Positions 1 to 9,010 of a stretch of DNA of 22,903 nt are shown piece after piece; position 1 is the stretch's first letter; the number at the start of each line of letters is the position of its first letter. The stretch spans positions 1 to 22,903 of the forward strand of contig JBILVO010000055.1 of assembly GCA_044370415.1 (NCBI GenBank). Direction: 5' to 3'. The position numbers and the translations under genes were made by a program. Origin of the DNA: CAMCQY01 sp044370415 (GTDB lineage Bacteria > Planctomycetota > Planctomycetia > Pirellulales > UBA1268). The notes under the pieces are model-generated. The model had not been told where the DNA came from, made no database searches, and saw only the letters and a list, made by a program, of their open reading frames with translations.

Positions 1-3000
1 AGGCTTCTGGTCGTACTGATCGCCGTGTTGACGGTGTGGTGGAAGCTCGTGCCGGCCGTGGTGGTCGCTGCGGCCCCGGCAGACGGAGGCCCAGGGCTGC
101 GCGCCGGCGCCGCGGTTGCCGACATCCCGCCCGACGTCGGTGCGGCGATCGTCGGCGGCTTCGCGCCCGTGCCATCGAAGGCGGTGCACGATCCGCTCCA
201 TGCCCGCTGCCTCGTCCTCGACGACGGAGAGAACCAGGTCGCCCTCGTGGTGCTCGACCTGCTCGGCATCCACAGGCGGGTGAGCGACGAGGCCCGCGCG
301 CGAATTCACGGGCGGTTCAAGATCCCGACCGACGCTGTGCTGATCTCGGCCACGCACACGCACTCGGCGACGAGCGCTATCGGTGGTCCTCCCGAGCCGC
401 CCGCGGACGGCTCCCGGCAGCTCGACCCCTACCAGGAGAAGGTGGTGGGGCGGATCGTCGACGGCGTGGGCCGCGCGGTCGCCTCCCTGCGGCCGGCGGA
501 GGCCGGGTTTGGCACCGCCGCGGCGCCCGATCACGTCTTCAACAGACGCTGGTTCATGAAGCCGGGCACGATGCCGCCGAATCCGTTCGGCGAGACCGAC
601 CAGGTGAAGATGAACCCGCCGGCGGGCAGCGCCGACCTCCTCGAGCCCGCGGGGCCGACGAATCCGACCGTATCGTTCCTCTCCGTGCGGGAGCCGGGCG
701 GGCGGCCGATCGCCCTCTTCGCCTCCTACGGACTGCACTACGTCGGCGGTGTCGGGGACGGCGACATCTCCGCCGACTACTTCGCCCTCTTCGCCAGCGA
801 GGTGGCCCGGCTTCTCGCGCCGGCTGGCGACGGCCCCCCGATGGTGGCGATGATGGCCAACGGCGCCAGCGGCGACATCAACAACATCAACTTCCGCACG
901 TCGCGGCCCAAGCAGGAGCCCTACGAGCAGATGCGACACGTGGCCCACGATGTGGCCCGCCGGGTCGCCGAGGCGGTGCCCGGAGTCGCGCACGCCCGCG
1001 CGATCCGCCTCGACGCCCGCTTCCAGGAGTTGGAGGTGAGCCGCCGCGTGCCCACGCCGCAGCAGATCGCCTGGGCCACGAGAACGCTGGATGCTCCGGA
1101 ACCGCCCGGTGGGAAGGTCGACCTGTCGCGGATCTACGCCCGTCGCACGCTCGATCTCGCCGCGGCCCCGAAGATCGCCAGACTGCCGCTGCAGGTGCTG
1201 CGGATCGGCCCCGGCGCGATCGCCACGATGCCCTGCGAGGTCTTCTGCGAGATCGGACAGGAGTTCCTGGAGCGATCGGCGCTGACCCCGGCGATCTTCG
1301 TGTCGCTCGGCCACGGGTATGTCGGCTACCTGCCCTCGGCCCGCCACCATCGCCTCGGCGGCTACGAGACCTGGCTGGGGACAAACAAGCTCGAGCCGAC
1401 GGCATCGGCTGCGATGCTCGACGCCCTCGTCGCGATGACGGAAGACCTCGCCGCGGCGAGGCCGCCCTCGCCTGCTGCGGTGAAGGCCACGACCGTCGTC
1501 GCCCCGGGCTACGACCTGCGTCTGGTCGCCGCCGAGCCCGCTGTGGTCGATCCGGTGGCGATCACGTTCGACGAACAGGGCCGGCCCTATGTCGTCGAGT
1601 ACCGCGACTATCCGTTGGGACCGCCGGCGGGCTCCCCCGCGCTGTCGCGGCTCGTGCGTCTCGACGACGCCGACGGCGACGGGTTCTACGAGGGGTCGAC
1701 CGTCGTGGCCGACTCCGTGCCGTTCGCGCAGGGTGTGCTGGCGATCCGCGGCGGCCTCCTCGTGACCGCGGCCCCCGACGTGCTCATGCTCGTCGACGAC
1801 GACGGCGACGGCCGGGCCGACCGCCGCGAGGTGGTCGCCACCGGCTTCAAGGTGGGCAACCCGCAGCTGCGGGCCGCCTGCCCACAGATCGACATCGACA
1901 ATTCCGTCTCGATCACCGGCGGGCTCTCCGGCGGGCTGGTGACGCGGCCCGGCCAGCCGGCCGCCGAGGGCGTGTCGATCGAGCGCCGAGACGTGCGGAT
2001 CGACCTCGCCACTGGCCGCATCTCGGCCGCGTCCGGATTCGGTCAGTTCGGCAACGCATTCGACGACCTCGGCCGCCGCTTCACCACGAGCAACCGCAAT
2101 CCTCTGATCGCCGTGCGGCTGCCGGCCGCGGCGCTGGCCCGCAACACGTTCGTCGATCTGGGCGGCGGCTTCGAGGACGCGGCCCCCAGCGGCGCCGCGA
2201 GCAGGGTCTTTCCGGTCGCCGAAACCTACGCGACCGCCGCGTCGCACACCGGCACGCACACGTCGGCCTGCGGCATGACCATCTTTCGCGGCGATCTGCT
2301 CGGCCCCGACGCCGTGGGCGACGCCTTCATCTGCGAGCCGGTGTCGCACCTGGTGACCCGGCGGCGGCTGCGGCCGGCCGGCGCGAGCTTCTCGAGCGAC
2401 CACGTGGGAGCTGACGGCGCGGAGTTCCTGGCCTCGCGCGACCCGTGGTTCCGCCCCGTGTTCACGGCCACGGGGCCGGACGGCGCGGTCTGGGTGATCG
2501 ACATGTGCCGCCGCACGATCGAGCATCCGCAGTACATGCCACCCGGGCTCGCCGAGACGCTCGACCTGCGGGCTGGCGATCGGGCGGGCCGCATCTGGAA
2601 GATCCAGCGGGAGGGCCTAAAGCCGCGTCCGTGGACGGCGCCGACCACCGCGGCTGCGGCAGCGGCGCTGCTGGCGGATCCGAACGGCTGGCGGCGTTCC
2701 ACCGCGCAGCGACTGCTCGTGGAGGGCCGCTTCCCCGACGCTGAGGCCGCGGTGCGGACCCTCCTGGCGACGCAGCCGCCGGCGATCGCCATCGTGCACG
2801 CGCTCTGGACGCTCCAGGGGCTCGGCAGGATCACCCCGACTGACATCCGCGCGGCGTCCGGGGCGGCGTCGGCCGGCGTCCGCGAGACGGCCGCCAGACT
2901 CGCGCCGCTCATCGATCCGGACGGCCTGGCGGCCGAAATCGCCGACAGGCTCGGGGACGACGACGACGCCCATGTGCGGCTCGCGGCCACGCTCGCCGCG

Positions 3001-5844
3001 GCCGGGTCGCCCGCCCCCTCGGCCACCGCCACGCTCGCCGCCGCTGCAGGCCGCGTCCCGCACGATTCCTGGATCGACAGGGCTGTGCTCTCCGGCGCCG
3101 TCGGCCGTGCCGCGCCGCTGCTGGAGTCGGTGGCTGCCGTATCCGCGGCGAACGCCCCCGACGAGCCCTCCGTCGATTTCGTCGAGCGGCTCGCGGCCAC
3201 GGCGGCGGGCGTCGCCGCCACGGCCGAGAGGAAGCCCGATGCGGCGGCGGATGTGGATGCGGTGCTCGCGGCACTCTCGAGCCGCGCAGCCGCGGGCCAG
3301 AGCGGCTGGTTCGACATCGCGGTGCTGTCGGGACTTACGTCCGGGCTGCCGCTGGCGCGGCTCTCACGGCCCGCCACGGCTGCGGCGATTCCCGCCGTGC
3401 TCGCGCAGGCGGAGGCCGTCGCGCGGGACGGCAACGCGGCCACGGCGGCCCGCAAGGTCGCGATCCGGCTGCTCGGCTCAGTGGCACGCGCGGCGGACCG
3501 GCAGGATGCTGCAACGGCACGAGCCACCCTGGCGGGCCTCATCGGCAGCGGCGCCGGAGGGGATCTGCAGGCGGCGGCGGTGGCGGCGATCGTCCGCGCC
3601 GGCGACGCGGCCGCGATCGGGAGCGTCGTGGAGACGATCGTGAAGGGGGATCTCGAACCCGCCGTGCGGGCTGCGGCAGTCACTGCTCTGGCCGACCGGC
3701 GCGAGGCCGCGCCAACCCTCCTGGCGGCCATCGAGGCCGGGAAGGTGTCGGCCTCCGTGGTGCCGCTCGATCGGCGTGCGGCACTCGCCCGCTCGCCCGA
3801 CGCGGTGGTCCGCGAGGCGGCAGCCCGCATCTGGAACACGGGCGGCGGTGCGGGATTGTCGGAGCAGGAGATTGGCGGCATCGTCGCCACGGTGCGGGCG
3901 GGGGGCAGCGTCGACCGTGGCCGCGAGCTCTTCGTGAAGCACTGTGCGGCCTGCCATCAGCCGCCGGCGTCCTCGGCGGCTGCCGTCGCCGGGCAGCAGG
4001 TGGGGCCGGCGCTCGCCGAGGCGGCCGACCGCCCGATCGAGCAGATCGTCGTCTCTGTCGTCGATCCGAACCGGGCCGTCGAGCCGCGATGGGAGTCGAC
4101 CGTGGTCGTCACGGACGACGGCGAGGTGATCGAGGGGATCGTCGCCGAGTCGGGGCAGGACGCGATCGTCATCGTCAGGGCGGGTGGTGAGCGGCGGACC
4201 GTGCCGCGGCAGCAGATCGAGACGCTGCGGGCCTCGGGACGTTCGCTCATGCCGGAGGGCTTCGGCCGCATCCTGCAGCCCGCGGATCATGCCGACCTCG
4301 TGGCGTTTCTGCGGGGCGGCAGGCCCGTGCCACGGGCCGCGGCCGGCTCAGCCGCTGCCAGCACGGCTGCCGGTTCAACCGCCAGCACGGCGGCCCAGCC
4401 GGCGGCCGGCACGGCCGGCGGCATGCCCCGGCTGCGGGCCGGCGCGCACGTCGAGGACATCTCGCCCACCCGGTTTCCCGTGCCGGTCAACGGCAGCATG
4501 AAGCAGGTGCTGGCGAACGACATCAAGGATCCGATGAGCGCCCGCTGCCTCGCGCTCGACGACGGCACGCGGCAGCTCGTGCTCGCCGTGGTCGACGCCT
4601 GCATGATCCCGCGCGAGGTCGCCGACGAGGCGAAGAGGCTCGCCGGCAGGGAGATCGGTATCCCGCCGGAGCGGATGCTCATCTCCGCCACGCACACCCA
4701 CTCGGCGGCCGCATTGACGCCGGTGTTCCAAAGCGAGATCGACGCCGAGTACGTCGCCACCGTCGCGCCGAGGATCGCCCGCGGCATCGTCCGTGCCGTC
4801 GCCAACCTCGAGCCGGCCGAGTGCGGCTGGGCATCCAGCAGCGCCCCCGACCAGGTCTTCCACCGACGCTGGTTCATGAAGCCGACCGAAACCTACGAGA
4901 ACCCCTTCGGCATCACGACGGATCGGGTGCGGATGAACCCCGGAGCAGGCAGCCGGGCGGTGTCGGTGCCCGCCGGGCCGGTCGACCAGGAGGTCGCGGT
5001 GCTGGCCGTCCGCGCCGCGGCCGACAAGCTGCCGATCGCGATTCTCGCCAACTACAGCCTGCATTACGTGGGGGGTGTGCAGCCGATCAGTGCCGACTAC
5101 TTCGGTGCCTTCGCCGTGGAAATGAGCCGGAGGCTCGCCGGCGCGGAGGGCCGTGCCGCCGGCCGGCCGCCGTTCGTCGCCATCCTCTCGAACGGCACGA
5201 GTGGCAACATCAACAACGTCAACTACGCCCTGTCGCCCAAGCACACGATCGACGCCGCCGACAGGATCCGGCTGGTCGCTCACGCCGTCGCCGACGCGGC
5301 GCAGGAGGCCTTCCAGGCGGTCGAATGGCGGTCCGACGCGACCCTTGACTCGGAGTGCGAGCAGCTGACGCTCGCCGTGCGGAAGGGCTCGCCTGCTGAG
5401 ATCGCGCAGGCGAAGGCATGGCTCGAGTCGATTCCGAAGACCGCCGACGGCCAGTGGGCCGACATGAAGGCGATCTACGCCCGCGAAACGCTCAAGCTCG
5501 CCGAGTATCCCGACGCCGTGCCTGTGACGCTGCAGGTCCTTCGCGTCGGCGACCTCTCGATCGCGGCGATTCCCTGTGAGGTGTTCGTCGAGACGGGGCT
5601 GCGGCTGAAGCGTACGAGCCCGTTCGGCCGGCACATCACGGTGTCGCTGGCCAACGGCTACAACGGCTACCTGCCGCAGGCCTCCGACCATCCCCTGGGA
5701 GGCTACGAGACCTGGCGGGCGCGGTCGAGCTACCTCGAGACGGAGGCGGAGACGAAGATCGTCGCCGCCCTCGAGCGGATGGCTGCCTCGCTGGCCTCGC
5801 GACGGCCGACGGCCGCCGCGGCGGGCCGCGGAGCCGCCCCCTGA
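1..5844 (+). CDS. Exported multidomain protein: ceramidase-like / PVC-type dehydrogenase / HEAT / cytochrome c / ceramidase-like (5'-partial)
   Basis: The frame is already open at base 1 and encodes a hydrophobic signal-peptide core, so the true start probably lies left of the window; the first in-window start is GTG at 25 (1939 residues from there, numbering used here). Residues about 30-480 resemble the N-terminal domain of neutral/alkaline ceramidase (HTH at 111-113, H238, E405, Y447). Residues about 490-860 resemble the PVC-type membrane-bound dehydrogenase propeller with Asp-rich DGDGR-like loops. Residues about 870-1290 are Ala-rich helical repeats of HEAT type. A heme c site CAACH lies at 1307-1311, inside a domain to about 1430. 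After an Ala/Ser/Thr linker (1438-1466) a second ceramidase-like domain runs 1467-1939 (HTH at 1557-1559, H1680, E1852, Y1894). Expected location: periplasm or envelope. Substrate unknown; the ceramidase nucleophile motif is altered, so true ceramidase activity is doubtful. Confidence 0.85.
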   Translation, partial: RLLVVLIAVLTVWWKLVPAVVVAAAPADGGPGLRAGAAVADIPPDVGAAIVGGFAPVPSKAVHDPLHARCLVLDDGENQVALVVLDLLGIHRRVSDEARARIHGRFKIPTDAVLISATHTHSATSAIGGPPEPPADGSRQLDPYQEKVVGRIVDGVGRAVASLRPAEAGFGTAAAPDHVFNRRWFMKPGTMPPNPFGETDQVKMNPPAGSADLLEPAGPTNPTVSFLSVREPGGRPIALFASYGLHYVGGVGDGDISADYFALFASEVARLLAPAGDGPPMVAMMANGASGDINNINFRTSRPKQEPYEQMRHVAHDVARRVAEAVPGVAHARAIRLDARFQELEVSRRVPTPQQIAWATRTLDAPEPPGGKVDLSRIYARRTLDLAAAPKIARLPLQVLRIGPGAIATMPCEVFCEIGQEFLERSALTPAIFVSLGHGYVGYLPSARHHRLGGYETWLGTNKLEPTASAAMLDALVAMTEDLAAARPPSPAAVKATTVVAPGYDLRLVAAEPAVVDPVAITFDEQGRPYVVEYRDYPLGPPAGSPALSRLVRLDDADGDGFYEGSTVVADSVPFAQGVLAIRGGLLVTAAPDVLMLVDDDGDGRADRREVVATGFKVGNPQLRAACPQIDIDNSVSITGGLSGGLVTRPGQPAAEGVSIERRDVRIDLATGRISAASGFGQFGNAFDDLGRRFTTSNRNPLIAVRLPAAALARNTFVDLGGGFEDAAPSGAASRVFPVAETYATAASHTGTHTSACGMTIFRGDLLGPDAVGDAFICEPVSHLVTRRRLRPAGASFSSDHVGADGAEFLASRDPWFRPVFTATGPDGAVWVIDMCRRTIEHPQYMPPGLAETLDLRAGDRAGRIWKIQREGLKPRPWTAPTTAAAAAALLADPNGWRRSTAQRLLVEGRFPDAEAAVRTLLATQPPAIAIVHALWTLQGLGRITPTDIRAASGAASAGVRETAARLAPLIDPDGLAAEIADRLGDDDDAHVRLAATLAAAGSPAPSATATLAAAAGRVPHDSWIDRAVLSGAVGRAAPLLESVAAVSAANAPDEPSVDFVERLAATAAGVAATAERKPDAAADVDAVLAALSSRAAAGQSGWFDIAVLSGLTSGLPLARLSRPATAAAIPAVLAQAEAVARDGNAATAARKVAIRLLGSVARAADRQDAATARATLAGLIGSGAGGDLQAAAVAAIVRAGDAAAIGSVVETIVKGDLEPAVRAAAVTALADRREAAPTLLAAIEAGKVSASVVPLDRRAALARSPDAVVREAAARIWNTGGGAGLSEQEIGGIVATVRAGGSVDRGRELFVKHCAACHQPPASSAAAVAGQQVGPALAEAADRPIEQIVVSVVDPNRAVEPRWESTVVVTDDGEVIEGIVAESGQDAIVIVRAGGERRTVPRQQIETLRASGRSLMPEGFGRILQPADHADLVAFLRGGRPVPRAAAGSAAASTAAGSTASTAAQPAAGTAGGMPRLRAGAHVEDISPTRFPVPVNGSMKQVLANDIKDPMSARCLALDDGTRQLVLAVVDACMIPREVADEAKRLAGREIGIPPERMLISATHTHSAAALTPVFQSEIDAEYVATVAPRIARGIVRAVANLEPAECGWASSSAPDQVFHRRWFMKPTETYENPFGITTDRVRMNPGAGSRAVSVPAGPVDQEVAVLAVRAAADKLPIAILANYSLHYVGGVQPISADYFGAFAVEMSRRLAGAEGRAAGRPPFVAILSNGTSGNINNVNYALSPKHTIDAADRIRLVAHAVADAAQEAFQAVEWRSDATLDSECEQLTLAVRKGSPAEIAQAKAWLESIPKTADGQWADMKAIYARETLKLAEYPDAVPVTLQVLRVGDLSIAAIPCEVFVETGLRLKRTSPFGRHITVSLANGYNGYLPQASDHPLGGYETWRARSSYLETEAETKIVAALERMAASLASRRPTAAAAGRGAAP
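4336..4422 (+). repeat. Ala/Ser/Thr/Gly low-complexity linker within the multidomain protein
   Basis: Residues 1438-1466 are almost only Ala, Ser, Thr and Gly, with repeated AST/AGS-type units. The stretch lies exactly between the cytochrome c domain and the second ceramidase-like domain, as expected for a flexible fusion linker. An ATG at 4423 directly follows it and begins the second ceramidase-like domain, so this may be where two once separate genes were joined. Confidence 0.6.
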
Positions 5845-5887
5845 TCGCCGGCGACCACCGCGCGGACGGCACGCCTTCTGGCACAGG

Positions 5888-7036
5888 TCACACGGCTTGC
5901 ATGATCCGTGTCATGATGTCGGTGACACGCTCGCGGAACGTCGTCACCGAGTACTTCGTCTCCACCAGCGCTCGGTTGGCCTGCTGGAATTCGGCGAGCT
6001 GCCAGGACGGGACCTGCTGGAGCTGTTCGTAGACCTGCAGGTTGAACGACAGGTCGTGCGGCCGCAGCGCGAAGATGGACGGGTGGTCGTAGCCGCTCTC
6101 GCGGGTCGCGGCGATTCCCAGACCCCAAGCCATCGCCTCCAGGACGGTCGTCGCCTGTGCGTCTTCCTCGGAGGGGCTGATAAAGAAGTCGTATTCCGCG
6201 AGGGATGCCCGTGCGTATTCCGGCGTCAGATGCCGTTCAGCGGACACCCTGTGGCAGCCCTCGATATCACCCTCGTTCGTGATGACGCCGCACGAGAAGC
6301 CTGGGATCCGCGCCGCAAGCGCGCTTATCAGGTTGGTGTTCTTCTCGCCTGAGACCCGTCCGATATAGAGGAAGCGGCGGCGGCCCGGCGGTGCGAAGTC
6401 GGTCTTCACGAATGGATAGTGGTCCGGATAGACGAACATGTTGACCGGATGAAGCGTGCAGTTCGGATGCCGTGCACGCGTTGCCGCGATGGTGTCACGC
6501 CACACGTCGCCGCAGATGGCGATCCAGTTTCGGCAGATGTCTGCCAGAGAGTTGATCCAGTGTCTTCCATGTGTTTCGGTCGCACCAACGAACGGCGAGA
6601 CCATGACGATCCGAGGATCGTTGGGATACTTGCGCAGCGTCATGTTCGTCGTCTGCGTGACGCTCGCCTGTCGCCAGTGGTACCGCGCGGGATCCTTTGT
6701 CGCGTCGTCAGGCATGGGATGCCCCAGAAACAGGTCGCGAGGCCCGAGCGAGATCGCTCCCGTGCTCGTGTGGTCGTAGAGCTGGATGCGATGGGTCGTG
6801 TGGAGCGCCTCGACGATGGCATGCGTGATCGAGGTCGGCGACGACAGTGGAAATCGCCACGGCCGGCACGCAATCTCGAGCGGTGTGCCCGTGCAGGCGG
6901 CCACGAGCCACCGTTTCAGAAGGGCAAGATGATTGCCGTGGCGTTCCGGGCAGGGGTAGACCACGTGCAGCGTGCCGCGACGCGGGAGTCGTCGACGGGG
7001 TCGGGCAACGGACTGTGGAAATTCGGCCAGCGCCAT
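5888..7036 (-). CDS. GT4-type glycosyltransferase
   Basis: Predicted 382-residue cytosolic glycosyltransferase of the GT-B fold. Residues 222-233 (FLYIGRVSGEKN) form the start of the C-terminal nucleotide-sugar-binding half. Residues 287-305 carry the GT4 signature, but the EX7E motif reads D292-x7-E300, so the first Glu is Asp. The N-terminal half (about 20-200) is less typical and has no signal peptide or membrane segment. The frame stays open upstream to 7318, but that extension would overlap the ketosynthase gene and is low-quality sequence, so the ATG at 7036 was chosen; no clear Shine-Dalgarno precedes it. GC looks lower than in the neighbours (about 63% in one 60-base sample). It follows the ketosynthase in the same direction after 206 bases, so it may be a late tailoring gene or independent. 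Donor and acceptor are unknown. Confidence 0.8.
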   Translation of the reverse strand: MALAEFPQSVARPRRRLPRRGTLHVVYPCPERHGNHLALLKRWLVAACTGTPLEIACRPWRFPLSSPTSITHAIVEALHTTHRIQLYDHTSTGAISLGPRDLFLGHPMPDDATKDPARYHWRQASVTQTTNMTLRKYPNDPRIVMVSPFVGATETHGRHWINSLADICRNWIAICGDVWRDTIAATRARHPNCTLHPVNMFVYPDHYPFVKTDFAPPGRRRFLYIGRVSGEKNTNLISALAARIPGFSCGVITNEGDIEGCHRVSAERHLTPEYARASLAEYDFFISPSEEDAQATTVLEAMAWGLGIAATRESGYDHPSIFALRPHDLSFNLQVYEQLQQVPSWQLAEFQQANRALVETKYSVTTFRERVTDIMTRIMQAV

Positions 7037-7242
7037 GGGGGCGGTCTCTGAAGCGGAGTCCGACGTCCGGCCGCCGCCCCGGATGGGGGGTGCCGACCAC
7101 TTGCTGAGTATAATCAGGGCGGGGGGCTGGGCGTTTTTGCGGGCATGCGCGAGTTCGCGTGCCGAATTTCCTGCGATGAGGACGGCCCTTCGCGGAGGAT
7201 CCGCGATGACGCGGCGACCACCGGGGGCGTTCCGGACGCCGA

Positions 7243-8601
7243 TCAGGCCTGGGTCGCGCGCCGGAGCACCAGGGCCGCATTGTGACCGCCAAACGCTGAC
7301 GACTGCGAGACGGCCCACGAGAGGCTGGCATCGACGGATTGCCGGGTGAAATTCAGCGGCCGGACAGGGTCCTCGAGATTGACGCAGCCGTGGACCTTCT
7401 GGTCGCGCAGCGACAGGGCCGTGACGGCGGCCTCGATGGCCCCGCTGGCACCGATGCAGTGGCCGGTCAGTGACTTCGTGGCGTTCACCAGCGGCCGCGG
7501 GCCGAACATCCGTTCGAGCACCGCGGACTCGACGTCGTCGTTGACGAGCGTTCCGGTCCCGTGGGCGTTGACGTAGTCGACGTCAGCGGCGGAGATTCCC
7601 GCGTCGGCGAGCGATGCGGCGATCGCCCGCTCCACCTGCTCGCCCGAAGGCTCGACGATCATCATGCTGTAGCCGTCGAACGATTCCCCGTAACCGACGA
7701 TCTCCGCCTGGATGCGTCCACCGCGGCGATGGGCGTGCTCCCACTCCTCGCAGACGAGCACCGCCGCCCCGCCCTCGGCGAGCAGGAAGCCCGTGCGGGC
7801 CTTGTCGAACGGTCGGTTGGCCGACGCCGGCACGTCACCACCGGCGGTCAGCGTCCTGGCTGTGTCGAACGCGCGGAAGACACCGCCGAACGGGTCGCCC
7901 ACGAACTCCGCGCCGCCACAGAGCACCACGTCGGCGTCACCGTTGCGGATCGACCGATACGCCTGGCCGATCGCCGCGGTCCCGGCGGCGCAGGCCACCG
8001 CGCACGAGGTGTTGGGTCCGTGCAGCGAATAGCGGATGCCCAGCGACGCGGAGATGGCGTTGGGCATGATCATCGACACGGAAAAAGGGTTGAACCGCTT
8101 GGGGAGCGACTCCAGCAGCGCGTCGAGCGCGTCGACGGCATCCGGTGGCGCGTCCGCCCGGCCCCCGAGCGGCACGAGCGGCGAGAGCAGGTGGCTGTTT
8201 TGGGACGCGATCAGCGTGGTGATCCCGCCCACGCCGGTGCCCATGAAGACTCCGGCCCGGGCCTCGTCGATGCCCGCGAGCCGAAAGATGCCGCGTTTGG
8301 CGTCAGCCAGCGTCGGCTGCCACCCCGCGTCAGCCAGGGCCTGGCCGGCGGCGACGATCGCGAGCATGGCCGACCGGTCCAGCCGCATCGCCTCGAGCGG
8401 GGTGATGCCCGCCGCCTCGAAATCGATCGCGGGCAGGGGCGCCCAGACCGTCGACTGCAGCCCGGTCCACCGCAGCCACGCTTCGGGGATCGGCGCGACT
8501 GCGGCCCGACCCGCCAGACAGGCCTCCCAGCACTCCGCGGTCGATGCGCCAACGGGCGACACGATGCCGATGCCGGTCACCGCCACCCGCCGACGGGTCA
8601 T
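7243..8601 (-). CDS. Beta-ketoacyl-ACP synthase, KAS II (FabF) type
   Basis: A 452-residue condensing enzyme that should join an acyl group to malonyl-ACP by decarboxylative condensation. It opens with the KAS II N-terminal strand (RVAVTGIGIVSPVG). The active-site Cys204 is in the context VACAAGT, His347 in NAHGTGT, and Lys376/His381 in KSLTGH, so the Cys-His-His set is intact. Length is slightly above the usual 410-420. Its ATG overlaps the stop of the upstream ACP gene (ATGA, 8598-8601), which suggests translational coupling and a dedicated partner. Its place beside a type III PKS and a lipid-type transporter suggests a secondary or specialised lipid pathway, not housekeeping fatty acid synthesis, though the latter cannot be excluded from this window. 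Confidence 0.92.
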   Translation of the reverse strand: MTRRRVAVTGIGIVSPVGASTAECWEACLAGRAAVAPIPEAWLRWTGLQSTVWAPLPAIDFEAAGITPLEAMRLDRSAMLAIVAAGQALADAGWQPTLADAKRGIFRLAGIDEARAGVFMGTGVGGITTLIASQNSHLLSPLVPLGGRADAPPDAVDALDALLESLPKRFNPFSVSMIMPNAISASLGIRYSLHGPNTSCAVACAAGTAAIGQAYRSIRNGDADVVLCGGAEFVGDPFGGVFRAFDTARTLTAGGDVPASANRPFDKARTGFLLAEGGAAVLVCEEWEHAHRRGGRIQAEIVGYGESFDGYSMMIVEPSGEQVERAIAASLADAGISAADVDYVNAHGTGTLVNDDVESAVLERMFGPRPLVNATKSLTGHCIGASGAIEAAVTALSLRDQKVHGCVNLEDPVRPLNFTRQSVDASLSWAVSQSSAFGGHNAALVLRRATQA

Positions 8602-8873
8602 GAGAGCCCCTGCTCCCCGATCCGCTGGCTGACGTAGTCCACCACATCGTCGACCGTGGAGAGTTTGGCGGCTTCCTCGTCCGAAATCTTACCCTTGAAC
8701 TCGCGCTCGAGCGCCATCACGAGCATGACGGCGTCCACGGAATCGGCGCCCAGGTCCTCCCGCAGTCTGCTGGAGCCGGGAACAGTGTCGATTTCGAGGC
8801 CCAGCACGTCGCGGAGTACCGTTTCGACGCGTGCCGCGACGCTTGCTGACGGGGGCGCTGCCGACTCTGACAT
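8598..8873 (-). CDS. Acyl carrier protein
   Basis: A 91-residue acidic four-helix carrier protein. The phosphopantetheine attachment site is Ser45 in LGADSVDAV, the standard ACP signature. The ATG at 8873 is preferred over an in-frame TTG at 8885 because GGAG (8880-8883 on the opposite strand) stands 6 bases upstream of it. The first 12 or so residues are Ser/Ala/Pro-rich and probably disordered. The stop overlaps the ketosynthase start by ATGA, so the two are likely translated together. The upstream neighbour, 137 bases away in the same direction, is a type III PKS; the ACP may feed acyl chains to one or both condensing enzymes. Confidence 0.92.
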   Translation of the reverse strand: MSESAAPPSASVAARVETVLRDVLGLEIDTVPGSSRLREDLGADSVDAVMLVMALEREFKGKISDEEAAKLSTVDDVVDYVSQRIGEQGLS

Positions 8874-9010
8874 GTGTGTCTCCAAGCCTGTATCGACTCG
8901 TGGGCGCTATCCATGCCCGCCGCGCCTTGGCCAGCGCGGGGAAGACCGGCAGTCTACACGCTCCGCAGAGCCGAGTCGACTGGCCGGTCAGGTCGACGCA
9001 CCCTGCCTTT

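Noticed and set aside
2226..3890. Minus-strand open frame of about 554 codons inside the giant fusion gene
   Set aside because: Antisense to the dehydrogenase/HEAT region whose domains are recognisable; Ser/Ala/Arg-rich and motif-free.
7109..7114. Perfect TATAAT on the plus strand between the glycosyltransferase and ketosynthase genes
   Set aside because: No plus-strand gene follows. On the minus strand the overlapping TATACT (7107-7112) has no -35-like box 15-19 bases upstream, so no promoter is claimed for the glycosyltransferase.
7037..7318. N-terminal extension of the glycosyltransferase to 7318
   Set aside because: It would overlap the end of the ketosynthase gene by 76 bases and adds residues unlike any glycosyltransferase start.
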